Source of the DNA: Pseudobacteriovorax antillogorgiicola
GTDB lineage: Bacteria; Bdellovibrionota_B; Oligoflexia; Oligoflexales; RGVZ01
Reading direction: 5' to 3'
Length of the DNA stretch: 7,960 bases
Assembly: GCA_945897695.1 (NCBI GenBank)
Contig: CAMDGW010000107.1
Location: 1-7,960, forward strand
Shown here: piece by piece, positions 1 through 5,582 of the stretch
Layout: the number at the start of each line of letters is the position of its first letter
How positions within the stretch are numbered: position 1 is the stretch's first letter
Translations under genes and position numbers: made by a program
Notes under the pieces: generated by a model
Seen by the model: only the letters and a program-made list of their open reading frames with translations
Databases searched by the model: none
Told to the model about the DNA's origin: nothing

Positions 1-1
1 G

Positions 2-43
2 CTTGATAGCGCATCCAGTGGCGTGATAAATTCAAAAACATAA
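2..43 (+). CDS. Possible 3' end of an upstream gene (partial)
   Basis: An open frame enters from the left edge and ends with TAA at 41-43, giving a 13-residue tail reading LDSASSGVINSKT. The main support is context: a strong hairpin starts at 42, overlapping the stop codon, and is followed by a T-rich stretch, as expected where a + strand gene ends. The frame is too short to identify a product, and 13 open codons can easily occur by chance. Confidence 0.25.
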   Translation, partial: LDSASSGVINSKT

Positions 44-90
44 ATGAGATTCTCCTATTTCGAGTTAGAAGAATCTCATTTTACTTTTTT
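42..90. terminator. Bidirectional intrinsic terminator between converging genes
   Basis: A perfect 12-bp inverted repeat has arms at 42-53 (AAATGAGATTCT) and 70-81, with a 16-base loop. On the + strand it is followed by TTTACTTTTTT, and on the - strand by ATGTTTTTG, so it could stop transcription from both sides. It lies between the possible + strand gene tail (stop at 43) and the - strand cyclase gene (stop at 168). The rest of the gap to 167 holds a smaller 6-bp hairpin (93-98 with 104-109) and a T-run near 153-161, with no gene. Confidence 0.65.
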
Positions 91-167
91 ACGGATGAGA
101 AATTCATCCTTATTCTCGTAATTTCCGAATTAGCTCCCGACTGATTACGGTAAATTTTTTTCTGAAC

Positions 168-977
168 TTAGCGGCTGGAGGCCATCAGCTGGTCATCAAA
201 GATTGCCACAGCACGTGTCCACCCTGCAGAAGCGCCGCGGATCTTATGAGGAAAGCAGCTGATATAAAACCCAGTTGGTGGCAGCGCTTCTAAGTTGTGG
301 AGCTTTTCTAAATGGCAGTAGCCAATGTCGCGCCCAGCTTTGTGGCCTTCCCAGATCAGTGAGTTATCTCCAGTTTCTTTATATTTCCTCGCCGTATGCA
401 CAAAAGGCGCGTCCCAGCTCCATGCGTCTGTGCCCGTAAGCCGGATGCCGCGCTCTAATAAATACATCGTAGCTTCGTATCCCATGCCGCAGCCGCTAGA
501 CACATAGTCGTCGCTTCCATAGCGAGAACCAGCCCTGGTGTTTATCACGACGATCTCCAGTTGGCTCAAAGTGTGTCCGATTCTTTTCAGTTCCGCTTCC
601 ACATCGTTGGCAGTAACAACATAACCATCTGGCAAGTGTCGGAAGTCTAGTTTTACCGCTGGCTGAAAGCACCACTCCAAAGGTACCTCATGGATCGATA
701 TTGACGGTTTTTTCGTGCCAAGGGCATCATCCATAGTGGAGTGAAAGTGATAGGGTGCGTCGAGGTGTGTGCCATTGTGGGTCGACAACTGAACCATTTC
801 CAGGGCCCAAGCTTCACCGTCGGGGAGATCGTTCTTTTGGAGACCGGGGAAAAATGGTTCGATCTGGTCGAATGTATTATCGTGAGTGAAATACTGGATC
901 TTTGGCGCAAAAGCTGGAGGGTCACTAATGACGTCATTTTCCAGAAAGATAGATAAATCAACAAATCGGCGAGCCAT
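168..977 (-). CDS. Cyclase / kynurenine formamidase-like metal-dependent hydrolase
   Basis: A 269-residue protein of the cyclase family (PF04199), which includes kynurenine formamidase and isatin hydrolase. The family metal-binding motif HxGTHxDxPxH is present as HNGTHLDAPYH, with H67, H71, D73 and H77 as the expected metal ligands. Later family-type segments are GTDAWSWDAP (182-191), EGHKAGRDIGY (210-220) and EKLHNLEALPPTGF near 224-237. The length is normal and no signal peptide is visible, so it is probably cytoplasmic. An upstream ATG at 1022 would add 15 residues, but ATG 977 has a good ribosome binding site (GGGGAGAGGAA) that lies inside that extension, so I prefer 977. It is transcribed alone, divergent from folE. 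The substrate cannot be told from sequence: tryptophan breakdown is only one option, and no other kynurenine-pathway gene is present. Confidence 0.88.
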   Translation of the reverse strand: MARRFVDLSIFLENDVISDPPAFAPKIQYFTHDNTFDQIEPFFPGLQKNDLPDGEAWALEMVQLSTHNGTHLDAPYHFHSTMDDALGTKKPSISIHEVPLEWCFQPAVKLDFRHLPDGYVVTANDVEAELKRIGHTLSQLEIVVINTRAGSRYGSDDYVSSGCGMGYEATMYLLERGIRLTGTDAWSWDAPFVHTARKYKETGDNSLIWEGHKAGRDIGYCHLEKLHNLEALPPTGFYISCFPHKIRGASAGWTRAVAIFDDQLMASSR

Positions 978-1066
978 AGATAAGGTTCCTCTCCCCAAGA
1001 TAAGAGAATGATACCTTGGCATATTAAATACAATTTAACTGCCAATCATTTTATTTTTCTGTAGGG

Positions 1067-1142
1067 ATTGGAGGTTTCTCCAGTATTCGTTAGACTATGG
1101 CCTGGTCGTGAGAACTCTCACGGAGCCCTAAAGTCCCATAGT
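1067..1142 (+). promoter_or_regulatory. Structured 5' leader of folE
   Basis: The 182 bases between the cyclase start and folE hold several inverted repeats ahead of folE. A first hairpin pairs 1067-1073 with 1078-1084 (TGGAG/CTCCA core plus a wobble and an A-T pair). A second element has an outer stem ACTATGG (1094-1100) with CCATAGT (1136-1142), enclosing a perfect 6-bp hairpin CGTGAG (1107-1112) / CTCACG (1117-1122) with an AACT loop. The outer stem ends 3 bases before the folE ribosome binding site AAGGA (1146-1150). The arrangement suggests an RNA controlling folE translation. A THF-II riboswitch class is known upstream of folE genes, but I could not match its conserved bases here by eye. 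No convincing -35/-10 pair was found for either divergent gene. Confidence 0.4.
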
Positions 1143-1159
1143 AATAAGGACCAATCGTT

Positions 1160-1870
1160 ATGCCATCCAAAACAAACCTTCCTGCCGGCGCTGCACTTGT
1201 GTCGGAGCGAATCAAGGCTCGGATCCAGGCAAGAAAGCTTCGATTTTTTGCTAATGACAATATTTCGGCATTTATTGAGCCGGGCGAAATGGACCTCCTG
1301 CTGGACGAAGTCTCTGGAAAAATGAAGTCACTTCTCGATAGTCTTGTGATTGACACCGAAAATGATCACAACACTCAAGATACCGCGCGTCGCGTGGCAA
1401 AGATGTATCTGAATGAAGTGTTTCGTGGCCGCTACCAGCCTGCTCCACCCGTAACTGAATTCCCGAACGTATCGCATTTGAATGAGCTGATTCTGGTGGG
1501 TCCCATGACGGTACGCAGTGCCTGTTCGCACCATTTTTGTCCGATCATGGGAAAAATCTGGATTGGTGTCATGCCTAACGAACACTCCAATCTCATCGGA
1601 CTTTCGAAGTATGCGCGCCTTACGGAATGGGTGATGAGCCGTCCTCAAATCCAGGAGGAGGCGATTACCCAGTTGGCCGATCTTCTCATGGATAAAATGA
1701 GACCCGATGGCTTGGCGGTTGTCATGGAGGCCGATCACTTTTGTATGCACTGGCGTGGTGTGAAGGATACGGAGTCCAAAATGACCAACTCTGTCATGAG
1801 GGGATCATTTCTTAAAAATAGTGCGCTTCGTCTCGAGTTTCTATCACTTTTCCCTAAGAGATCTACATAA
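1160..1870 (+). CDS. folE: GTP cyclohydrolase I (FolE), divergent subtype
   Basis: This enzyme converts GTP to 7,8-dihydroneopterin triphosphate, the first step to folate and other pterins, in the cytoplasm. The protein has 236 residues, slightly longer than the E. coli enzyme (about 222). The GTP cyclohydrolase I core is clear: zinc ligands C122 and H125 in CSHH (122-125) and C195 in DHFCMHWRG (192-200), catalytic-type H124 and H193, LIGLSKYARL (145-154), and the guanine-binding QE segment in QIQEEAIT (163-170). Most family members read CEHH at the zinc site; here the Glu is Ser. ATG 1160 follows AAGGA by 9 bases. The stop TAA forms part of the ribosome binding site of the BLUF gene that follows, so the two are probably co-translated. 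The variant motif and the photoreceptor neighbour suggest a specialised paralog, perhaps light-linked, rather than the sole housekeeping FolE. That is inference. Confidence 0.93.
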   Translation: MPSKTNLPAGAALVSERIKARIQARKLRFFANDNISAFIEPGEMDLLLDEVSGKMKSLLDSLVIDTENDHNTQDTARRVAKMYLNEVFRGRYQPAPPVTEFPNVSHLNELILVGPMTVRSACSHHFCPIMGKIWIGVMPNEHSNLIGLSKYARLTEWVMSRPQIQEEAITQLADLLMDKMRPDGLAVVMEADHFCMHWRGVKDTESKMTNSVMRGSFLKNSALRLEFLSLFPKRST

Positions 1871-1880
1871 GGAGCCTAAG

Positions 1881-2306
1881 ATGCTTGTTCGTCTACTTTA
1901 TGCGAGTCGCACCTCAAAAGAGATCGATAGCACCGTCTTGGACTCAATCCTTGCGCAGTCGCGATCACATAATCCCGGTGCTGGCGTAACTGGAATTCTT
2001 TGCTACAGCGCGAATATTTTTATGCAAGTTCTTGAAGGTAATCGCCGCGAGGTCTCCAAGCTCTACAATGTCATTGCTGGCGATTCAAGGCATTCTGATG
2101 TGGAGATTTTATTGTTTGAAGATATCACCGAGCGGCGATTTTCAAATTGGACTATGGGGCAGGTCAACCTAGCAAAGGTCAACCCATCGACCTTACTTAA
2201 GTACTCTGAAAAACCAGTGCTTGATCCCTTCACTCTTGGGGGCAAAGTCTCTATGGCACTTTTAGAGGAGTTGATTGCGACAGCTGCGATTGTGGCTAAG
2301 AGCTAA
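1881..2306 (+). CDS. Single-domain BLUF blue-light photoreceptor
   Basis: A 141-residue protein with a BLUF domain (PF04940) over roughly residues 2-95, binding FAD non-covalently to sense blue light. The key residues are visible: Y7 in LLYASR, N31 in HNPGAGVTGIL, Q49 in FMQVLEG, and W90/M92 in FSNWTMG. The Tyr-Gln pair drives the BLUF photocycle. The remaining C-terminal 45 residues form a short, probably helical cap, as in PixD/BlrB-type short BLUF proteins. No EAL, GGDEF or cyclase output domain is attached, so it must act through a partner protein. An upstream in-frame ATG at 1821 lies inside folE. ATG 1881 follows TAAGGAG (1868-1874), which overlaps the folE stop codon, so 1881 is preferred. 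The partner and output are unknown; folE is the only gene clearly linked to it. Confidence 0.92.
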   Translation: MLVRLLYASRTSKEIDSTVLDSILAQSRSHNPGAGVTGILCYSANIFMQVLEGNRREVSKLYNVIAGDSRHSDVEILLFEDITERRFSNWTMGQVNLAKVNPSTLLKYSEKPVLDPFTLGGKVSMALLEELIATAAIVAKS

Positions 2307-2323
2307 GTTTTTCTCTTAGCTCT
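2299..2323. terminator. Shared hairpin at the convergent BLUF/dut ends
   Basis: A perfect 9-bp inverted repeat, AGAGCTAAG (2299-2307) and CTTAGCTCT (2315-2323), has a 7-base T-rich loop. Both stop codons are inside the arms: TAA of the BLUF gene at 2304-2306 and TAA of dut at 2318-2316. Neither strand has a long T-tract after the stem, so it may act as a weak bidirectional terminator or as a protective 3' end for both mRNAs. Confidence 0.5.
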
Positions 2324-2753
2324 GCACACCCGTGGAACCGAATCCACCGGTGCGGTTGCCACCAGCCTCAAGGCCAGCAATTCTCTGAACAAGATTAAGG
2401 GTGATCTGCGCGACGCGATCGCCCTTTTGAATGATAAAGGTCTCTGTTCCTGAGTTGTACAGCAATACGCAGATTTCATCAGGATAATCAGCATCCACCG
2501 TGCCCACACCGTTGGTGAGCATGATGCCGTGCTTGTATGCCAATCCAGAACGAGCTCTCACTTGTAGCTCGGGAATCATGCCAGCAGGCACTTGATCCCA
2601 GGCAACGCGATCAATCCATACACCCGTGGGTACTTTCCCGCGTTGGCCAGCAGGAATAGAAAGCTCAGATGCCGCCCTAAGATCCGCAGCCGCAGAGGCG
2701 GCAGTGGCATAGGACGGCATCAGTTCTGGCGATTTACTTTTTAAAGTAATCAT
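2316..2753 (-). CDS. dut: Deoxyuridine 5'-triphosphate nucleotidohydrolase (dUTPase)
   Basis: Hydrolyses dUTP to dUMP and pyrophosphate, keeping uracil out of DNA and feeding thymidylate synthesis. It is a cytoplasmic trimer in this family. From ATG 2753 the protein is 145 residues, the usual length. All five dUTPase motifs are seen: AAADLRAA (21-28), RARSGLA (66-72), GTVDADYPDEI (84-94) with the catalytic-type Asp D87 and the base-stacking Tyr Y90, GDRVAQI (111-117), and RTGGFGSTG (134-142). Motif 3 has YPDE where many homologues have YRGE. A TTG codon at 2765 directly after the pnp stop is an alternative start adding MSEL. I prefer ATG 2753, preceded by a weak GAGTGAA, because the protein then starts close to the usual dUTPase N-terminus. 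It is last in the rpsO-pnp-dut block and probably coupled to pnp translation. Confidence 0.94.
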   Translation of the reverse strand: MITLKSKSPELMPSYATAASAAADLRAASELSIPAGQRGKVPTGVWIDRVAWDQVPAGMIPELQVRARSGLAYKHGIMLTNGVGTVDADYPDEICVLLYNSGTETFIIQKGDRVAQITLNLVQRIAGLEAGGNRTGGFGSTGVQS

Positions 2754-2765
2754 CAGTTCACTCAA

Positions 2766-4859
2766 TTAAGCTGTTGGCTTCTTACCGAGAGCTTCCTTGC
2801 GGGATAGCTTGATCTTGCCTTGACGGTCAATTTCAAGAACCTTCACCAGCATCTCTTCTCCCTCTTTACAAACGTCTTCCGTGCGCTCAACGCGCGCGTT
2901 ATCAAGCTGGGATATGTGGCAAAGGCCTTCTGTGCCTGGCTTGATTTCAACGAAAGCGCCGAAATCCATGATCTTCTTCACAACGCCAAGATAGATGGCA
3001 CCGATTTCAGGATCACTGGTGACGGAACGAATCATTTTCTTAGCTGCTTCCGCACTGGTGACGTCCATCGCCACGATGCTAACCATGCCTTCATCGTTAA
3101 CGTCAATTTTGACGCCAGTATCAGCAACAATCTTCTTGATGTTCTTACCGCCCGGTCCAATCAGATCGCGAACGCGGTCAGGCTTGATTTTGATCTGGAA
3201 GATGCGTGGAGCATATTCACTAATTTCCGATGGCGCGGAAATCGCTGACGTCATTTTACCCAAGATATGACGGCGGCCTGCTTGGGCCTGTGTCAAAGCT
3301 TGGCTCAAGATTTCACGAGTCAAGCCACCGATCTTGATGTCCATCTGGAGAGCTGTGATGCCGTTTTGGCCACCGCAAACCTTAAAGTCCATATCGCCTA
3401 GATGATCTTCGTCACCCAAGATGTCAGACAGAATGGCAAACTTATCTCCTTCCATGATCAGTCCCATAGCAATACCAGCTACAGACTCCTGTATCGGAAC
3501 ACCGGCCTTAAGGAGAGCCATTGTGCCTGCGCAAACGGAAGCCATAGAAGAAGAACCGTTGGACTCAAGAATCTCAGAAACAAGTCGGATCGTGTATCCA
3601 AACTTACTTTTGTCGGGAATCACCTGAGACAGAGCGCGTTCGGCCAATGCACCGTGACCCACTTCGCGGCGACCAGGAGCGCGGTTTGGTTTAGGTTCGC
3701 CGACGGAGTATCCAGGGAAGTTATAGTGAAGCATGAATGACTTCACGGCGTTTGGAGTTATCAGGTTATCAAGACGTTGCTCGTCATCAGCTGCGCCAAG
3801 CGTAACAGTCGCAAGTGATTGGGTCTCGCCGCGGGTGAAAAGAGCTGATCCGTGAGGACGCTTAAGAATGCCTGTCTCACAAGTGATTTGACGGATATCG
3901 GTATAGCCGCGACCGTCGATACGCTTTTTATTGTTGATAATTAAGCTGCGCATGCTCTTGAATTGAACTTCCTCAAGGATCTTTTTGACGACTTTAGTTG
4001 TGCTTGAGTCTCCTTGGGGATTAACGGCAGTCAAAACGTCCTTTGTCAAAGTTGTGAGCGCCGTCTTGCGGTCAAGTTTGCTGGCAATAGTGAAGGCCTT
4101 ATCAACCATCGGTGTCGCCATTTCTGTGACTTTTTTAACAAGATCCGGATTCCATCCTGGAGGATTGACAGCACGTTTTGTCTTTCCAATTTCTTTTTGA
4201 ACGGATCGCTGCATTTCAAAGACAGGGTCCATGAGTTTGTGAGCATAAGTAATCGCATCAAGCATCTGTTCTTCTGAAAGGAAGTTTGCTCCAGCTTCGA
4301 CCATCAAAAGAGCGCCTGGCTTTGCTGCGACGTTTAGGTCGAGATCACTGCCTGAGCCTTCTTTTGGATCGACAATATACTGGCCATCTTTCATGCCAAT
4401 ACGAAGAGCTGCAACAGGACCATCAAATGGAATGTCTGAGATCATTAACGCTGCGCTGGCGCCCATGACCGCAAGCGGCGCTGGATGATGCTCAGGGTCA
4501 TATGAGACTGTTGTACAGGTCACTTGAACTTCTGTCATGAAGTGCTCTGGGAAGAGCGGACGCAGAGGGCGGTCAATAACGCGAGACGTCAAAACTTCAT
4601 GCTCGCTTGGTTTTGTTTCGCGTTTGAAGAAACCACCTGGGATGCGGCCCGCCGCGTACATACGTTCAAAATAGTCAACGGTTAGTGGGAAGAAGTCTTG
4701 ATCTGGTTTTGGATCTTCTGCTGCAACAACGCAAACAAGAACTTGAGTGTCACCACAGCTAACCATAACGGAGTTAGCTTGCTTGGCATATTTATTGAAC
4801 TCGAATTTGATTGTTTTGCCAGCAATCGTGATTTCACGGGTGATAGGGGTGATTGACAT
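2766..4859 (-). CDS. pnp: Polyribonucleotide nucleotidyltransferase (PNPase)
   Basis: A phosphorolytic 3'-to-5' exoribonuclease and RNA-tailing enzyme, a homotrimer often part of the RNA degradosome. The protein has 697 residues, full family length. Domains in order: first RNase PH domain (about 10-145), helical linker (about 150-300), second RNase PH domain (about 320-520) with SNGSSSMASVC (433-443) and the active-site stretch GDEDHLGDMDFK, where D485, D491 and K493 match E. coli D486, D492 and K494. A KH domain (about 553-610) carries GPGGKNI (568-574), and an S1 domain (about 620-690) carries DFGAFVEI (632-639) and LSRKEAL at its end. Both RNA-binding domains are intact. ATG 4859 follows AAGGA by about 10 bases. 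It lies downstream of rpsO as in many bacteria, with a 136-base gap containing a long hairpin that may terminate or process the transcript. Confidence 0.97.
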   Translation of the reverse strand: MSITPITREITIAGKTIKFEFNKYAKQANSVMVSCGDTQVLVCVVAAEDPKPDQDFFPLTVDYFERMYAAGRIPGGFFKRETKPSEHEVLTSRVIDRPLRPLFPEHFMTEVQVTCTTVSYDPEHHPAPLAVMGASAALMISDIPFDGPVAALRIGMKDGQYIVDPKEGSGSDLDLNVAAKPGALLMVEAGANFLSEEQMLDAITYAHKLMDPVFEMQRSVQKEIGKTKRAVNPPGWNPDLVKKVTEMATPMVDKAFTIASKLDRKTALTTLTKDVLTAVNPQGDSSTTKVVKKILEEVQFKSMRSLIINNKKRIDGRGYTDIRQITCETGILKRPHGSALFTRGETQSLATVTLGAADDEQRLDNLITPNAVKSFMLHYNFPGYSVGEPKPNRAPGRREVGHGALAERALSQVIPDKSKFGYTIRLVSEILESNGSSSMASVCAGTMALLKAGVPIQESVAGIAMGLIMEGDKFAILSDILGDEDHLGDMDFKVCGGQNGITALQMDIKIGGLTREILSQALTQAQAGRRHILGKMTSAISAPSEISEYAPRIFQIKIKPDRVRDLIGPGGKNIKKIVADTGVKIDVNDEGMVSIVAMDVTSAEAAKKMIRSVTSDPEIGAIYLGVVKKIMDFGAFVEIKPGTEGLCHISQLDNARVERTEDVCKEGEEMLVKVLEIDRQGKIKLSRKEALGKKPTA

Positions 4860-4923
4860 AACTTGGGGATCCTTTCATTCTCTCTTTTCTTTTTAATTCT
4901 TTATCCTTGCAGTTTTCCCAAAT

Positions 4924-4959
4924 TAAAAGCGGAGGCGCAATTTAATTCGCCTCCGCTTT
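4924..4959 (-). terminator. rpsO terminator or rpsO-pnp processing hairpin
   Basis: A perfect 12-bp inverted repeat, AAAGCGGAGGCG (4926-4937) and CGCCTCCGCTTT (4948-4959), has a 10-base AT-rich loop. It sits 36 bases after the rpsO stop. In the - direction the stem leads into CTTTTAATTT, a modest U-tract, so it fits an intrinsic terminator behind rpsO. In E. coli the same gap holds an rpsO terminator and an RNase III-cut stem through which PNPase represses itself, so a processing role is also possible. Partial read-through would supply pnp, for which I see no clear promoter of its own in the purine-rich stretch up to its start. Confidence 0.75.
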
Positions 4960-4995
4960 CTTCATTTTGGGCTTTTAAACGGGTTCAGCAGCCGC

Positions 4996-5265
4996 TTACT
5001 TACGGATGCCAAGCTCGGTAATCAGCTTCTTGTATGAATCTACGTCCCTGCGCTCAAGGTAGTTGAGCAGACGGCGACGCTGGCCTACGAGTTTAAGAAG
5101 ACCCCGACGGCTGTGGTGGTCTTTAACATGTGCTTGGAAGTGGCCGCCAAGCTGGTTGATGCGGGCGGTCAAGAGAGCAACTTGAACCTGAGGTGAGCCA
5201 GTGTCGTTGGCGCCAGTCTCGTGCTTCTTGAGGATGTCTTTTTTCTGTTCTGTGGTCAGTGCCAT
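4996..5265 (-). CDS. rpsO: 30S ribosomal protein S15
   Basis: S15 is a primary 16S rRNA-binding protein that helps build the 30S platform. The protein has exactly 89 residues from ATG 5265, the standard length, with the family start MALTTEQKK and the hallmark rRNA-binding segments TGSPQVQVALLTARI and HVKDHHSRRGLLKLVGQRRR. The frame stays open upstream to 5310 (ATG), but the 89-residue start matches the family and has TGGAG 6 bases before it. It is the first gene of the rpsO-pnp-dut block. S15 represses its own translation in several bacteria, and the leader here has pairing that could serve this. Confidence 0.97.
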   Translation of the reverse strand: MALTTEQKKDILKKHETGANDTGSPQVQVALLTARINQLGGHFQAHVKDHHSRRGLLKLVGQRRRLLNYLERRDVDSYKKLITELGIRK

Positions 5266-5352
5266 GGTTAACTCCATTAGAATCGAGTTGAGCAGTTTTT
5301 CGGGCTTCATCCACCAACTCCGCAGACGATGCCAGGGCCTTGAGGGCCAAGG
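5266..5352 (-). promoter_or_regulatory. rpsO 5' leader with alternative pairings at the ribosome binding site
   Basis: Reading on the - strand, the ribosome-binding GGAGTT (5274-5269 with its flanking G) can pair with AACTC at 5289-5285 through a 10-base loop, which would hide it. The same CAACTC (5290-5285) can instead pair with an upstream GAGTTG (5320-5315), 6 bp, which would free the ribosome binding site. A further small hairpin (CCTTG/CAAGG, 5352-5348 with 5342-5338) lies upstream. Together these are what a translational switch, for example S15 feedback control, would need. The arms are short, so this is a candidate only. Confidence 0.4.
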
Positions 5353-5401
5353 TGTCCGTGTTTACTGGAGCTTACCGATATACGCAAGCGAAATCTCAGC
5401 G

Positions 5402-5429
5402 ATATTAGCAATTTGTGGACCTGTGGAAA
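5402..5429 (-). promoter_or_regulatory. Possible promoter for rpsO
   Basis: On the - strand, TTTCCA (5429-5424) is followed after 16 bases by TAATAT (5407-5402). The bases TGC just ahead of it give an extended -10 form (TGn). This would start an rpsO leader of roughly 130 bases. The -35 match is poor and the -10 matches 4 of 6. The - strand also has a TTGACT at 5448-5443, but no -10 lies at the right distance from it. Confidence 0.35.
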
Positions 5430-5465
5430 CCGGAGTGAATCCAGTCAATTGCGTATTCTATGAGT

Positions 5466-5489
5466 AATTTTAATAAAAACGTTAAAATT
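5466..5489. repeat. AT-rich inverted repeat upstream of the carD promoter
   Basis: A perfect 8-bp inverted repeat, AATTTTAA (5466-5473) and TTAAAATT (5482-5489), is separated by 8 bases. Its right edge is 2 bases before the -35 box of the carD promoter. That is the place for an UP element bound by the RNA polymerase alpha subunit, or an operator. The symmetry argues mildly for a dimeric regulator. Confidence 0.45.
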
Positions 5490-5491
5490 GA

Positions 5492-5520
5492 TTGACTTTT
5501 TGGATGGAAGTGATTATTTA
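5492..5520 (+). promoter_or_regulatory. Sigma70-type promoter for carD
   Basis: TTGACT (5492-5497) and TATTTA (5515-5520) are separated by exactly 17 bases, the best promoter match in the window. Transcription would begin near 5526-5528, leaving a leader of about 55 bases. This start lies past the upstream GTG at 5523 and so supports ATG 5583 as the true carD start. It should drive carD and the reductase-like gene behind it. Confidence 0.75.
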
Positions 5521-5582
5521 TTGTGCGTCGGCAGGACTGTCAATTTGACGTAAGGCCAGCCTACGAATTGGAGGTATTTGAG

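Noticed and set aside
117..161. CGTAAT/ATTACG pairing (117-122 with 144-149) followed by a T-run as a second terminator after the possible left-edge gene.
   Set aside because: Only 6 bp with a 21-base loop and no GC core; the 42-81 hairpin already explains termination.
653..1045. A 130-codon - strand frame overlapping the cyclase gene in another frame.
   Set aside because: It is a shadow of the cyclase gene, which has the conserved metal-binding motif and a good start; the other frame shows no family features.
1020..1062. Possible divergent promoters in the AT-rich stretch between the cyclase gene and folE (TTAACT-17-TCTGTA on +, TTGGCA on -).
   Set aside because: The -10 boxes are poor on both strands, so no promoter is annotated, though promoters must lie near here.
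2820..4277. Several + strand open frames of 60-142 codons opposite pnp.
   Set aside because: All are antisense shadows of a fully conserved PNPase, with no ribosome binding sites or recognisable products.
5414..5427. Two copies of TGTGGA spaced by 8 bases, and a CTATCCACA at about 7882-7890, as possible DnaA boxes or an origin.
   Set aside because: Each differs from the TTATCCACA consensus, they do not cluster, and no dnaA, dnaN or AT-rich unwinding region accompanies them. Chance matches are likely.
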